Origin: Bacteroides sp.
GTDB lineage: Bacteria; Bacteroidota; Bacteroidia; Bacteroidales; Bacteroidaceae
DNA length: 64,000 bases
Assembly: GCA_019416685.1 (NCBI GenBank)
Contig: DXWV01000101.1
Span: 1 to 64,000, forward strand
Reading direction: 5' to 3'
Below, one piece after another: positions 18,403 to 27,379 of this stretch. The notes under the pieces were generated by a model. That model saw only the letters and a program-made list of their open reading frames with translations. It was not told the DNA's origin and ran no database searches. Positions within the stretch are counted from its first letter, which is position 1. Each line of letters starts with the position of its first letter. The position numbers were made by a program, and so were the translations under genes.

Positions 18403-20796
18403 ATGAAGAAAGCCATAATACCTATATTATACGCTCTCGTCTTTTCATTTGGCAACGTACTGGCCAGTAATAAGCCATTGCCTAAAGATATAAATTCGAT
18501 TATAAACCAACTTACTTTAGAACAAAAAGCCCGGCTCTTAGTAGGATGTACGGGTAGTGATAACGGCTTAAGCCACATGGTTGCAGGTTCTGCAGGATAT
18601 ACCTTTCCTATCGATTCTTTAGGCATTCCTTCCATCAACCTGGCAGATGGACCGGTAGGTGTACGAATCACCCCTGTTCCGTCGAATTGGAAATACATTA
18701 TATACGATTCTCTGGGCATCCCCTCTGCAGGCCCGGCAGAAAACCCGGCAAGCGGGAAATCCCCGTCCCCCTATCCAATAAAAAAATACACCTCTTATTG
18801 CACCTGTTTCCCCTCCACTACCGCATTAGCCGCCACCTGGAACAAAGACATAGCACGACTGGAAGGTAATGCAATAGGCAATGAAGCCAGAGCATACGGC
18901 GTCGACATCGTACTTACACCGGGAATCAATATCATGCGCAATCCTCTTTGCGGACGCAATTTTGAATATTTCTCCGAAGACCCTTACCTCTCAGGCATCA
19001 TGGGAGCAGCCATGATTAACGGAATTCAGGACAAAGGTATTGGGACCAGCCTAAAACATTTTATAGCCAATAATCAGCAAACCGGCAAACTCTATAACGA
19101 CGCACGCATCTCACAACGTGCATTACGGGAAATTTATCTCAAAGGATTCGAAATCTGTATCAAAAACTCCGATCCATGGACCGTAATGGGTTCTTATAAT
19201 AAAATAGGCGGTAAATATACCCAAGCTAATCCGGAACTACTTAAAACAATTCTTCGCGACGAGTGGAAGTACGACGGACTGATAGTGACCGATTGGTATA
19301 AAAAACGGGATACCACCGGCCAGCTTAACGGTGGAACAGATTTAATGATGCCGGGAGAACAATCTCAAATAGACGAAATAATAGCCGGAGTAAAAAGTGG
19401 CCGGATCAGTGAAGCTACTTTAAACGAAAGTGTAAAATATACGTTGGAACTCATTTTCAAATCCATCTCTTATAAAAACTGGAAGTATACAGAAGCTCCC
19501 AACCTTTCCGAAAATGCAGAATTAGCACGTAATATAGCCACTGAAGGAATGGTATTACTGAAGAATGACAACTCTTTTCTTCCTATACCCAAAGGGACTA
19601 AAATTGCTCTATTCGGTGCTACTGCATACAAGTCTATTGCAGGCGGTACAGGTTCGTCAAATGTAAATAAAGCTCATATTACTGATATATCTACCGGACT
19701 TGAGAATGGCGGCTATCAACTCAACAACAGATTGAAAGGAATCTACACAAAATTCGTAGAATTCCAAAATGATCTTCTTGATAAACATCCTCAAAGTACT
19801 GACTGGGAAAAATTATCATATAACAGAACAGTTATTCCCGAAATGGATCTGACAAAGGCAGAAAATACCATCGAACAGGAAGCTAAAAATTCTGATATCG
19901 CACTAATCGTTATCGGCAGAGGTTCCGGAGAAGAATCCGACAGAAGATTAGAGGGAGATTTCTATCTTACTCCCGAAGAAAAATTCATGATCGAAAAAGT
20001 ATCCTCCCAATTTCATGCCTTAGGGAAAAAAGTAGCCGTAGTAATGAATGTCTGCGGCGTAATGGAAATGAATTCCTGGAAAGAGAAACCGGACGCCATA
20101 TTGTTAGCATGGTTTCCAGGACAAGAATGTGGAGATGCCATAACAGATATAATTAGTGGGAAAGTAAACCCTTCCGGAAAACTTCCGATGACTTTTCCGA
20201 CAGATTATTTCGATATTCCTTCTTCTAAAAACTTTCCGATGGTAGGAGAGACCAAGAGTGGCAAAAATTTCGATTATACCAATTATGAAGAAGATATATG
20301 GGTTGGTTACCGTTACTTTAATACAGTAAAGCAATCTATTGTTTATCCTTTCGGATATGGACTATCTTATACCAATTTCTCTTTCAGTAAACCCAAAATA
20401 GAAAGAAATAATAATAAATGGATCGCAAATATTGAGGTGACCAATACAGGTAATGTCTCTGGCAAGGAGGTAGTGCAACTCTATATTTCTGCTCCTGAAA
20501 CCTTCATTCAAAAACCCGGTATAGAATTAAAAGCCTTTGGAAAAACCCGGGAGTTAAAACCCGGAGAAAGTGAAATAATAAAACTCCAGTTTACCGATTA
20601 TGATATAGCTTCATTCGATGAAAACAATTCGCAATGGCTTACATCAAAAGGAAAATATCTTCTGTCTTTCGGTTCTTCAAGTAATGATCTTAAGGCTACT
20701 ATTCCATTCAGTATCCGTAAAGATAAAACCTGGAAAGTGAATGATGTACTAAAACCCGTTGAGAAAGTAAACGTTATGAAACTCTCCATTAAATAA
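18403..20796 (+). CDS. Glycoside hydrolase family 3 enzyme
   Basis: 797 residues, normal for three-domain GH3 enzymes of the periplasm. Signal peptide about 1-21 (FGNVLAS). The N-terminal barrel has LADGPVGVR, NIMRNPLCGRNFEYFSEDP, the SLKHFIANNQQ Lys-His pair and IVTDWYK with Asp297 as catalytic nucleophile. The second domain follows from about 370 (EGMVLLKNDNSFLPIPKG) with GRGSGEESDR near 507, where the acid/base Glu usually lies. A fibronectin-III-like domain closes the protein (NTGNVSGKEVVQLYI). It cleaves single beta-linked sugars, probably glucose or a related hexose, from the non-reducing end of oligosaccharides. It follows a terminator, so it likely has its own promoter and starts a second operon running through 25183. 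Confidence 0.92.
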   Translation: MKKAIIPILYALVFSFGNVLASNKPLPKDINSIINQLTLEQKARLLVGCTGSDNGLSHMVAGSAGYTFPIDSLGIPSINLADGPVGVRITPVPSNWKYIIYDSLGIPSAGPAENPASGKSPSPYPIKKYTSYCTCFPSTTALAATWNKDIARLEGNAIGNEARAYGVDIVLTPGINIMRNPLCGRNFEYFSEDPYLSGIMGAAMINGIQDKGIGTSLKHFIANNQQTGKLYNDARISQRALREIYLKGFEICIKNSDPWTVMGSYNKIGGKYTQANPELLKTILRDEWKYDGLIVTDWYKKRDTTGQLNGGTDLMMPGEQSQIDEIIAGVKSGRISEATLNESVKYTLELIFKSISYKNWKYTEAPNLSENAELARNIATEGMVLLKNDNSFLPIPKGTKIALFGATAYKSIAGGTGSSNVNKAHITDISTGLENGGYQLNNRLKGIYTKFVEFQNDLLDKHPQSTDWEKLSYNRTVIPEMDLTKAENTIEQEAKNSDIALIVIGRGSGEESDRRLEGDFYLTPEEKFMIEKVSSQFHALGKKVAVVMNVCGVMEMNSWKEKPDAILLAWFPGQECGDAITDIISGKVNPSGKLPMTFPTDYFDIPSSKNFPMVGETKSGKNFDYTNYEEDIWVGYRYFNTVKQSIVYPFGYGLSYTNFSFSKPKIERNNNKWIANIEVTNTGNVSGKEVVQLYISAPETFIQKPGIELKAFGKTRELKPGESEIIKLQFTDYDIASFDENNSQWLTSKGKYLLSFGSSSNDLKATIPFSIRKDKTWKVNDVLKPVEKVNVMKLSIK

Positions 20797-20859
20797 CCGG
20801 TTTACAAAAAACGATTACTACCATTATTGAAAAAAGTCATAACTGATAAAAAGAAAAGA

Positions 20860-22134
20860 ATGTTTATCACAACACTTAAAAAAAGATATATAACACTTAT
20901 AGCCATAATAAGTAGCCTTACCGGAGTAAATACGACACTGGCAGCTTACCAGACTGATGTAATATCAGATATGGCTCTTATCTATCAGGGAGGTACCCAT
21001 CGTCCCGAATGGACAGAAGACGAACTGCGGCCTTACGTTATACACACCTTTGCCGATGGGCATATGGACTGGTTTTTCGACTCTTTTTTATTTTTTGAGT
21101 TTACAGATAGCTGGCAGATAGCATTCGGGTATAATTATGGAGCACGAAATGCCAGAAAGAGTGATTGGGAATGGTTACTCAACAGAATCTTTGAAAAAGG
21201 TAAATCCCTCGATGCATTGAATTCATGTATCGAACATTATAAAACGATTATCGGAGAACCCCGGTTTAAGCACAAAATAGTATTGGGTGTAGTATCACCG
21301 ATCACTGATCAAACCGATTGGGGAAACCTCGATGGAGAAGTATTAAACTTTACACATCGGAATGATCAGATAAAAGCTGCAAAATGGTACATAGACCAAC
21401 TCATGGAGCGGTTTAGCGAAGGAGCATACGAGAATCTCGAACTAACAGGGTTTTATTGGCTTGAGGAGAGTACTGCTAAATGTGGAGACTTACCCAAAGA
21501 CGTAAGTGACTATATCCATCAACTGGATAAACGGTTTTACTGGATTCCATACTGGAATGCCCAAGGATATAACTTATGGAGAAAGTTAGGGTTTGATACT
21601 GCTTTTTTACAACCGAATCACTTTTTTGACAAGGAAATAGCAGATGATCGCCTCCTTCAGGCATGCAATACTGCAAATAAATTCAATATGGGATTGGAAA
21701 TGGAGTTCGATAGCCGTGTATTGTATGAGAATGAAGATTCATATTACAGTAGACTGGAGAGTTATATCAATGCTTTTGAAACGAATAGCGTCTTTGAAAA
21801 ATCAGCAATAGCCTATTACTCAGGAACAAAAGGTATACTTGATATGTATCGTTCAAATTCTATTGAAAACACTCTCATTCTTGATAGAATAGCCAATCAT
21901 ATATTAAAGAGGCGTAGCCGAAGCGTAGGTATTGAAACTACCAACAACCCGAAAACTGATGTTATTGTGGCTGGAGGTGTCGGAGAATTACGTATCGAGG
22001 GAATCACCGAATCGATTAAGATATACACTACAAATGGAATACTTGTCAGCGAAAATACCAGACAGACACAATGTGCACCAGGTGTTTATATAGTAAAAAT
22101 TGACGGAAAAACCAAAAAGGTAATTGTACGATAA
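20860..22134 (+). CDS. DUF4855-family secreted protein with T9SS-like C-terminal domain
   Basis: 424 residues from the ATG at 20860. A TTG at 20827 is in frame but would put eleven mostly charged residues before the signal peptide, so the ATG is preferred. Signal peptide ends TTLAAYQ. The body (about 28-360) matches DUF4855: DMALIYQGGTHRPEW, LFFEFTD, GFYWLEEST, FYWIPYWNAQGY, FLQPNHFFD and GLEMEFDSRV. These look like strands of a TIM-barrel with acidic active-site residues (Glu-Glu in WLEES, Glu in EMEFD), so a glycan hydrolase is plausible; no activity is known to me. A short C-terminal domain from about 378 (VGELRIEGITESIKIYTTNG to KTKKVIVR) resembles that of the gene ending at 18265. A paralogue follows 46 bases downstream. 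Confidence 0.75.
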   Translation: MFITTLKKRYITLIAIISSLTGVNTTLAAYQTDVISDMALIYQGGTHRPEWTEDELRPYVIHTFADGHMDWFFDSFLFFEFTDSWQIAFGYNYGARNARKSDWEWLLNRIFEKGKSLDALNSCIEHYKTIIGEPRFKHKIVLGVVSPITDQTDWGNLDGEVLNFTHRNDQIKAAKWYIDQLMERFSEGAYENLELTGFYWLEESTAKCGDLPKDVSDYIHQLDKRFYWIPYWNAQGYNLWRKLGFDTAFLQPNHFFDKEIADDRLLQACNTANKFNMGLEMEFDSRVLYENEDSYYSRLESYINAFETNSVFEKSAIAYYSGTKGILDMYRSNSIENTLILDRIANHILKRRSRSVGIETTNNPKTDVIVAGGVGELRIEGITESIKIYTTNGILVSENTRQTQCAPGVYIVKIDGKTKKVIVR

Positions 22135-22180
22135 TAAATTGTATTTCAAAAATAAAAACTTATTTACAAAAAGAACAAAC

Positions 22181-23260
22181 ATGAAAAAGATTTTATATTT
22201 CTTAGTGATACTAATCATTATAGCTCCTATACACCTGATAGAAGCTCAAAACAGCCAAGGAAATAAGTACAAAACCAATGAGATCAGAGATCTTGCACTT
22301 ATCTATCAGGGAGGTGTACAGAGAATAGACTGGACACCTGATCAGTTTGTCCCATATGTTACTCACCAATTTGCCGACGGCACTAAAGACTGGTTATTCG
22401 ACGGCTTCCTGTTTCTCGAATTTGCTGATGGCAAAGGATATAACTATGCCTATGGATATGCCAAAAAGCAGGCACGAAAAATAGAATGGGAATGGCTTCT
22501 CGACAGGTTGTTTGAAAAAGGAAAAGCGCTGGATGCATTAAACCAATGCATTGAAAATGAGAAAAAAAACATTGGAAAACCATCATTCAAACATCAAGTC
22601 ATTCTCGGACTCGCTATTCCATTGCCCAAACAAAAAGATTGGGGTAGCATAAACGGAGACTCCCTTGATTTCAACCTCCAATCTGACCAGGTTAAAGCAG
22701 CCCAATGGTATATAGATCAACTCATGACCCGTTTCAAGAAAGCTAAATACAAAAATCTGGAACTCGCGGGTTTTTACTGGGTAGATGAAGATATAGCAAC
22801 TTGTAAAGATCTTCCTAAATATGTAAGCCGGTACATCCACTCAAAGAAAAAGGAGTTTGTCTGGATACCTTACTGGAAAGCTAAAGGGTACGAACAGTGG
22901 AAAGACCTGGGATTTGATATCGCATATCAACAACCGAACCATTTCTTCACAAAGGATATCCCAGACTCCCGGCTGGACGAAGCTTGTGAACTTGCCTTGA
23001 GTAACGGAATGGCTATGGAATTTGAATGTGACAGTAAGGCTCTTTATGATTGTGAGGATTCTTCGTATGACAGAATGTTAGCTTACATCGAAGCATTCGA
23101 AAAGCACAAAGTATTTGAGACCTCTGCCATTGCATATTACACCGGAAGCAAAGGATTTATTGACATGTATAATTCTACTTCTCCGGAGGATAAGAAGATT
23201 ATGGATCGCCTGGCACGTCATATTATTACCCGCAGAAATATTAAAGCATTGACCAAATAG
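22181..23260 (+). CDS. DUF4855-family secreted protein, paralogue without C-terminal domain
   Basis: 359 residues. The ATG at 22181 starts a clean signal peptide (MKKILYFLVILIIIAPIHLIEAQ); upstream in-frame codons overlap the previous gene and are rejected. The body matches the neighbouring DUF4855 product along its whole length: DLALIYQGGVQRIDWT, WLFDGFLFLEF, FYWVDEDIATC, FVWIPYWKAKGY, YQQPNHFFTKD and AMEFECDSKAL. It stops where the neighbour's extra C-terminal domain starts. The pair is therefore a tandem gene duplication in which one copy gained or lost the C-terminal domain. Role is probably hydrolysis of the same glycan with a different location or specificity. Confidence 0.75.
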   Translation: MKKILYFLVILIIIAPIHLIEAQNSQGNKYKTNEIRDLALIYQGGVQRIDWTPDQFVPYVTHQFADGTKDWLFDGFLFLEFADGKGYNYAYGYAKKQARKIEWEWLLDRLFEKGKALDALNQCIENEKKNIGKPSFKHQVILGLAIPLPKQKDWGSINGDSLDFNLQSDQVKAAQWYIDQLMTRFKKAKYKNLELAGFYWVDEDIATCKDLPKYVSRYIHSKKKEFVWIPYWKAKGYEQWKDLGFDIAYQQPNHFFTKDIPDSRLDEACELALSNGMAMEFECDSKALYDCEDSSYDRMLAYIEAFEKHKVFETSAIAYYTGSKGFIDMYNSTSPEDKKIMDRLARHIITRRNIKALTK

Positions 23261-24394
23261 ATGAACCGGATTACATTAATTATATGTATATTTGTCTCCC
23301 TATCGTCTTATTCTCAAAACGAACTGAGCATAATAAAAAAGACAGGAGAGAATGTATATATATCTTCTACGATCGATGACCACCATGAAATAAGCTACTG
23401 GTTCAAAAAATGCATGGCCAATGATTTATTTACATTTTACCGTGTTTCCATTACCTCCGATTCTACCGATACTACAATAGTAAATGAAGCCTGTAGCGAT
23501 AATATAGGTCCATTTAACATTCGGGCAGGCGGTTGGTGTGGTGGTAACCATCTATTCCTGGATGAAAAAACTAAAACTGCTGAAACATTTTCTATTAAAT
23601 TGTATGCTGATGGGCGTAGTATCACTTCTGACACTACGCTCAAGGCTCATACAATTAAGATTGAAGTAAAAAATTATATTATTAACCCGCTAAGTGCAAA
23701 AGAAAGAGATAATCAGATATACTTCACCGACACGCTATGCACTGAAACGGTTAATTACACAGTAAACGGTAATAGTATCCAAGTGGATTTATCCCATGAT
23801 TATGCCAATAGAATTCCAGTTATAATAGAAAAATATTATGGAATGCAATCCATGTTTAAAAACGAAAAACAACTTCTTACTCCTTCAGGAGAATATGCGT
23901 ATTGGACTGACATAAAGAAAGTAAGCAGGTTTAAGAAAAAAGATTTCCCCCGATTTAACCGATATATTGAAAAGGGCGATTCTTACTTTCAGTCCTCCTT
24001 CCTCCTCAATCACGGGTTGGGAACACATAATGAACTTTCTGACAATGATGTTATTTTCATAGGTAATTCATGGACCAAATGCTATCATAAACTGATAGGA
24101 AACGTACCACGTACTGCCGGTGATTACGATTCATGGAGTGGAGTTTATACCTGGATTACAACGCCACTACTCAACAATAAGACCGCATTCGCCTATGACG
24201 GATTTATTGATGGGAAAAGAGCTATCTTCTTCAGCAATAATATAAAAGGGAATTTTACCATTCCTTTCCCAGACAGTACAGCATACAAGAAAATAAGTAG
24301 TATAGAAAACTCCTCTGATTCTAAAATCAAAAGGAAAAACGGTTCTATTTATCTTTCTTGCAGTTCAGCGGGGAGTGTAATAATCTCATTGTAA
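23261..24394 (+). CDS. Secreted protein of unknown family
   Basis: 377 residues with a signal peptide (about 1-18, ending SSYSQ). The ATG follows the TAG of the DUF4855 gene with no base between, so translation is probably coupled. The first half is beta-rich with a GGWCGGNHLFLDE segment (about 89-101) and scattered Cys residues. The second half has YWTDIKKVSRFKKKDFPRFNRY, FIGNSWTKCYHK and an aromatic DYDSWSGVYTWITTPLL stretch, the kind of surface found in sugar-binding sites. I do not recognise the family. It may be a polysaccharide lyase-like or carbohydrate-binding protein, judged only from aromatic content and neighbours. Confidence 0.65.
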   Translation: MNRITLIICIFVSLSSYSQNELSIIKKTGENVYISSTIDDHHEISYWFKKCMANDLFTFYRVSITSDSTDTTIVNEACSDNIGPFNIRAGGWCGGNHLFLDEKTKTAETFSIKLYADGRSITSDTTLKAHTIKIEVKNYIINPLSAKERDNQIYFTDTLCTETVNYTVNGNSIQVDLSHDYANRIPVIIEKYYGMQSMFKNEKQLLTPSGEYAYWTDIKKVSRFKKKDFPRFNRYIEKGDSYFQSSFLLNHGLGTHNELSDNDVIFIGNSWTKCYHKLIGNVPRTAGDYDSWSGVYTWITTPLLNNKTAFAYDGFIDGKRAIFFSNNIKGNFTIPFPDSTAYKKISSIENSSDSKIKRKNGSIYLSCSSAGSVIISL

Positions 24395-24418
24395 AAATAA
24401 TCCCAAATTTTAGAATAT

Positions 24419-25183
24419 ATGAAAAGGAAACTAACATTGATTTACTTAACAGGACTTCTTACAATTGGTATTACAAATGCAAATGCCCAGCCAAAGGTCG
24501 TCGCCCATCGTGGATACTGGGACATCGAAGGTTCAGCCCAAAACTCCATCAGAGCATTAATCAAGGCTGATTCTATTAAATGCGATGCATGTGAATTTGA
24601 TGTATGGTTAACGGCCGATAAACAGCTTGTGGTAAATCATGACGACGTTATAAACGGTTATGAAATAGAAACCACTTCCTCTGATACCATCCTCAGCCAA
24701 AAGCTAAAAAACGGAGAGCTTTTACCCTCATTAAGTCAATTCCTGGATGTCGCAAAACTCCTTACAATAGATCTTGTATTAGAAATAAAGCCTCACAAAA
24801 ATAGAAAGCACGAAGCAGAAGCCGTCAGCATGGTACTCAACATGGTGCAAGAAAAAGGTTTGGAAGGGAGAACCTCCTACATTACATTTTCCAGAAATGC
24901 TTTTGATGAGCTTGTAAAACAAACCCAGCGACCGATTCTTTATCTGAATGGAGTAGCACCGGATGTACTAAAAAGCATCGGTGGAACGGGAGCCGACTAT
25001 CACATCAATGTATTCAAGAAAAATCCCGAATGGATAAAACAACTTCATAATTTAGGTCTTGAAGTTAACATCTGGACAGTTAGTGATCCTGAAGGGATTC
25101 AATGGTGTATTGACAATGGTGCCGACTATATTACTACCAACAATCCCGAATTAGCACAGAAAATGATTAAACAAAAACGATAA
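24419..25183 (+). CDS. Secreted glycerophosphodiester phosphodiesterase
   Basis: 254 residues with a signal peptide (about 1-24, ending NANAQ). The GDPD active-site set is complete: His30-Arg31-Gly32 in VVAHRGYW, Glu59 and Asp61 in CEFDVWLTADKQL, and His74 in VVNHDD. ETTSSDTI, LVLEIKP and the closing VNIWTVSDPEG and GADYITTNNPELAQ are also typical. The enzyme uses a metal ion to split glycerol-3-phosphate from an alcohol. It is the last gene of the GH3 operon, 24 bases after the unassigned gene. In a PUL the natural substrate could be glycerophosphate attached to sugars rather than lipid head groups; that part is inference. Confidence 0.88.
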   Translation: MKRKLTLIYLTGLLTIGITNANAQPKVVAHRGYWDIEGSAQNSIRALIKADSIKCDACEFDVWLTADKQLVVNHDDVINGYEIETTSSDTILSQKLKNGELLPSLSQFLDVAKLLTIDLVLEIKPHKNRKHEAEAVSMVLNMVQEKGLEGRTSYITFSRNAFDELVKQTQRPILYLNGVAPDVLKSIGGTGADYHINVFKKNPEWIKQLHNLGLEVNIWTVSDPEGIQWCIDNGADYITTNNPELAQKMIKQKR

Positions 25184-25266
25184 AAGAACACTATAAATAA
25201 CAGCGGTATTAAACAGCAATTTTGCATAGAAGATAGAAAAAAAATCATTTATAATGCAAAAATTAC

Positions 25267-25274
25267 TATATTTG
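25267..25274 (+). promoter_or_regulatory. Promoter -7 box of the second sigma-factor gene
   Basis: TATATTTG matches TAnnTTTG and lies 19 bases before the ATG at 25294. A GGAG ribosome site (25279-25282) lies between them. No clear -33 box is seen. Confidence 0.5.
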
Positions 25275-25293
25275 TGTTGGAGAGTAAGAACCA

Positions 25294-25920
25294 ATGCATA
25301 TAAATAAAGAACAGGAAACCCCTTTTTCACCCCTCAACAGGCAAGAAAATCATCTTTGGATTGATTTTATAAACGGAGATGATAAATGTTTCGAACTGAT
25401 TTACAGAAAGTATGTCGGGGTTCTTTTTCGTTATGGCATTCAATTCACTCAAGACGAAGATATTGTAAAAGATGCTATACATGATGTTTTCGTCCGCATA
25501 TATAAGAATCGTACACAATTGAAGAAAGAAGTTAATATCAAATTCTATCTTTTCACCGCACTCAAAAATAGCCTGTATAACACGTTTAAACGCGAAATGG
25601 TATTTGAGAAACTCGGAGAACAGGAATTATATGATATATTAGACCATTCAGATGAAAACAAAGCGTTGTCTAGTCTGGAACAGGAATCGACAAGAAAAGT
25701 AATCCTGCAACTAATGAACCAACTGACGGACCGGCAGCGCGAAGCCATTTATCACCGCTTCATAGAAGAGCTCTCTATGGAAGAGATAGCTGTCCTGATG
25801 CAGATGAATACTCAGTCCGTACAAAATCTCATTCAGCGCTCATTAAAAAAAATGCGCGAAAGTCAGTTGCCTCTTCCTCTATCTATCTCATTGCTATACA
25901 AAGCGATAGAGGCTGTATAA
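25294..25920 (+). CDS. ECF-type RNA polymerase sigma factor (second PUL)
   Basis: 208 residues. Region 2 lies at about 25-95 (LIYRKYVGVLFRYGIQFTQD, IVKDAIHDVFVRIYKN) and region 4 at about 135-190 (MNQLTDRQREAIYHRF, SMEEIAVLMQMNTQSVQNLI). It is only distantly similar to the sigma factor at 6371, so the two PULs probably respond to different signals. It is followed by a cognate FecR-type anti-sigma gene and a SusC with STN domain. A GGAG ribosome site supports the start. Confidence 0.9.
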   Translation: MHINKEQETPFSPLNRQENHLWIDFINGDDKCFELIYRKYVGVLFRYGIQFTQDEDIVKDAIHDVFVRIYKNRTQLKKEVNIKFYLFTALKNSLYNTFKREMVFEKLGEQELYDILDHSDENKALSSLEQESTRKVILQLMNQLTDRQREAIYHRFIEELSMEEIAVLMQMNTQSVQNLIQRSLKKMRESQLPLPLSISLLYKAIEAV

Positions 25921-25962
25921 CCTACTCCCATACAACTGCTTTCTCACTTTTTATAAAAAAAA

Positions 25963-26000
25963 TCACTTAGGGTGAGTATGTTTTCCTCCGCCAATTGTAT
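25963..26000 (+). promoter_or_regulatory. Possible ECF-dependent promoter before the anti-sigma gene
   Basis: The gap between sigma and anti-sigma genes contains CACTTAGGGTGAG followed about 20 bases on by a pyrimidine-rich stretch and TTGTATTCTG. The first PUL has a G-rich box (GTGGGAG) in the same relative place. This could be a target of the ECF sigma factor; the match is by eye only. Confidence 0.25.
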
Positions 26001-26042
26001 TCTGTATGTTACCGTAAACACAAGGAAAGGATTAAAGAATAC

Positions 26043-27233
26043 ATGAATTATAAAGGCTACACATATAAAAAACTACTACAGGATGATTTTTTCCTGGAAT
26101 CACAGCTCACTCCAACGGATGAAAGTATCCGTTTCTGGAATACTCTCATAAAGAATGACGAGACACTGGCTTCTGAAATCAACCGGGCACAGGAAATTAT
26201 TTGTAGAATACCTTTCCGAAAAAAAGAAATTTCAGCAGATGCGCAAGATGAATTACTAAACAGAATTAATCAAAGTATTGAAGTTACTAAAAAGGAAAAG
26301 AGCAAAAAGCATTTATGGATCACTGTATCAGTAGCAGCAAGTATCGCATTATTCTGTATATTTGGATGGACCTACTACAGTGATTTCTACTCAAATGATA
26401 ATTTAATGGCCATTGAAGAAGTAGCAAAGCCCACCCAGCTACCGGCAGAAGTACAACTCATACGAAGTGACAACAACGAGATGACTATCCAAGGAGAAGA
26501 ATCCGTCATTCAGTATGATGAAAAGGGTACTCTTTCTATCAATTCCGAGAAAGTAGCCACTAAAGAAAATGACAAATCGGAAAAAAAGCAATCGAAATTC
26601 AATCAATTAATTGTGCCACCATGCAAACGTTCATTCTTGGCACTTTCAGATGGGACCAATATATGGGTAAGTGCCAATAGCCGTGTCGTTTATCCGGAAA
26701 TTTTTGAAAACGATAAGCGGGAAATTTTTGTAGAGGGAGAAGTATATCTGGAAGTATCACCGGACAAGAAAAAACCATTTATAGTAAAAACAAATCAACT
26801 GGATATAAATGTATTGGGAACAAGCTTCAATGTATCTGCTTATGAAGGAGACAGTAATACGGCAGTAGTACTTGTTAGTGGAAAAGTAAACATTCATACC
26901 CAAAATAACCTGGAAGCAACGCTCGCACCAAGTGATATGCTTTGCTTTGAATCCGGTAAGATTTCTCAAAGTAAAGTCAATACAGAAAATTACACCTCCT
27001 GGCGTTATGGTACTTACATGTTTGATAACGAAGAGTTTTCTGCCATATTAAACAAACTGTCCAAATATTATGGTCGGAAAATAGTATGGACGAAAGGAGT
27101 TGAAAAACTTCACGGATCGGGAACACTCAATTTAAAAGATGATATATTTAAACTGCTAAAAGGTCTGGAAGCTGCAGCACCAATAACCTTTACTCCAAAA
27201 AGTGATGAAATATTTGTAGATGTTAAACCCTAA
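26043..27233 (+). CDS. FecR-family anti-sigma factor (second PUL)
   Basis: 396 residues from ATG 26043, which has an AAGGAAAGG ribosome site about 13 bases upstream. An ATG at 25995 is in frame but gives 16 extra atypical residues. Order: cytoplasmic sigma-binding part about 1-95, membrane helix about 97-117 (WITVSVAASIALFCIFGW), a linker longer than usual and rich in charged residues (about 125-190), FecR domain about 205-305 (LALSDGTNIWVSANSRVVYPE, GEVYLEVSPDKKKPF), and a C-terminal DUF4974-like domain about 325-395 (NEEFSAILNKLSKYYGRKI). It controls the ECF sigma factor encoded upstream in response to the SusC encoded downstream. Confidence 0.9.
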   Translation: MNYKGYTYKKLLQDDFFLESQLTPTDESIRFWNTLIKNDETLASEINRAQEIICRIPFRKKEISADAQDELLNRINQSIEVTKKEKSKKHLWITVSVAASIALFCIFGWTYYSDFYSNDNLMAIEEVAKPTQLPAEVQLIRSDNNEMTIQGEESVIQYDEKGTLSINSEKVATKENDKSEKKQSKFNQLIVPPCKRSFLALSDGTNIWVSANSRVVYPEIFENDKREIFVEGEVYLEVSPDKKKPFIVKTNQLDINVLGTSFNVSAYEGDSNTAVVLVSGKVNIHTQNNLEATLAPSDMLCFESGKISQSKVNTENYTSWRYGTYMFDNEEFSAILNKLSKYYGRKIVWTKGVEKLHGSGTLNLKDDIFKLLKGLEAAAPITFTPKSDEIFVDVKP

Positions 27234-27379
27234 AAAAGTAAATTTATGATAACTTAGAAAAGCACAATAACCCCCAAAAAAACCGGACGATACTGCAATA
27301 TCATCCGGCTGTAGATTTCTAATAACTGGGCTGACTGCAACCAGTCCAATTTTATTCAAACAAAAATCATTGTAAATGT
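27234..27379. other. Gap with two weak hairpins before the second SusC gene
   Basis: CCGGACGAT and ATCATCCGG pair with one mismatch (about 27290-27310), and ACTGG pairs with CCAGT further on. Neither is followed by a run of T, so a leader structure or partial terminator in front of susC is possible. Confidence 0.3.

Noticed and set aside
20827..20859. TTG start for the first DUF4855 gene
   Set aside because: The downstream ATG at 20860 gives a better signal peptide and has a purine-rich upstream stretch.
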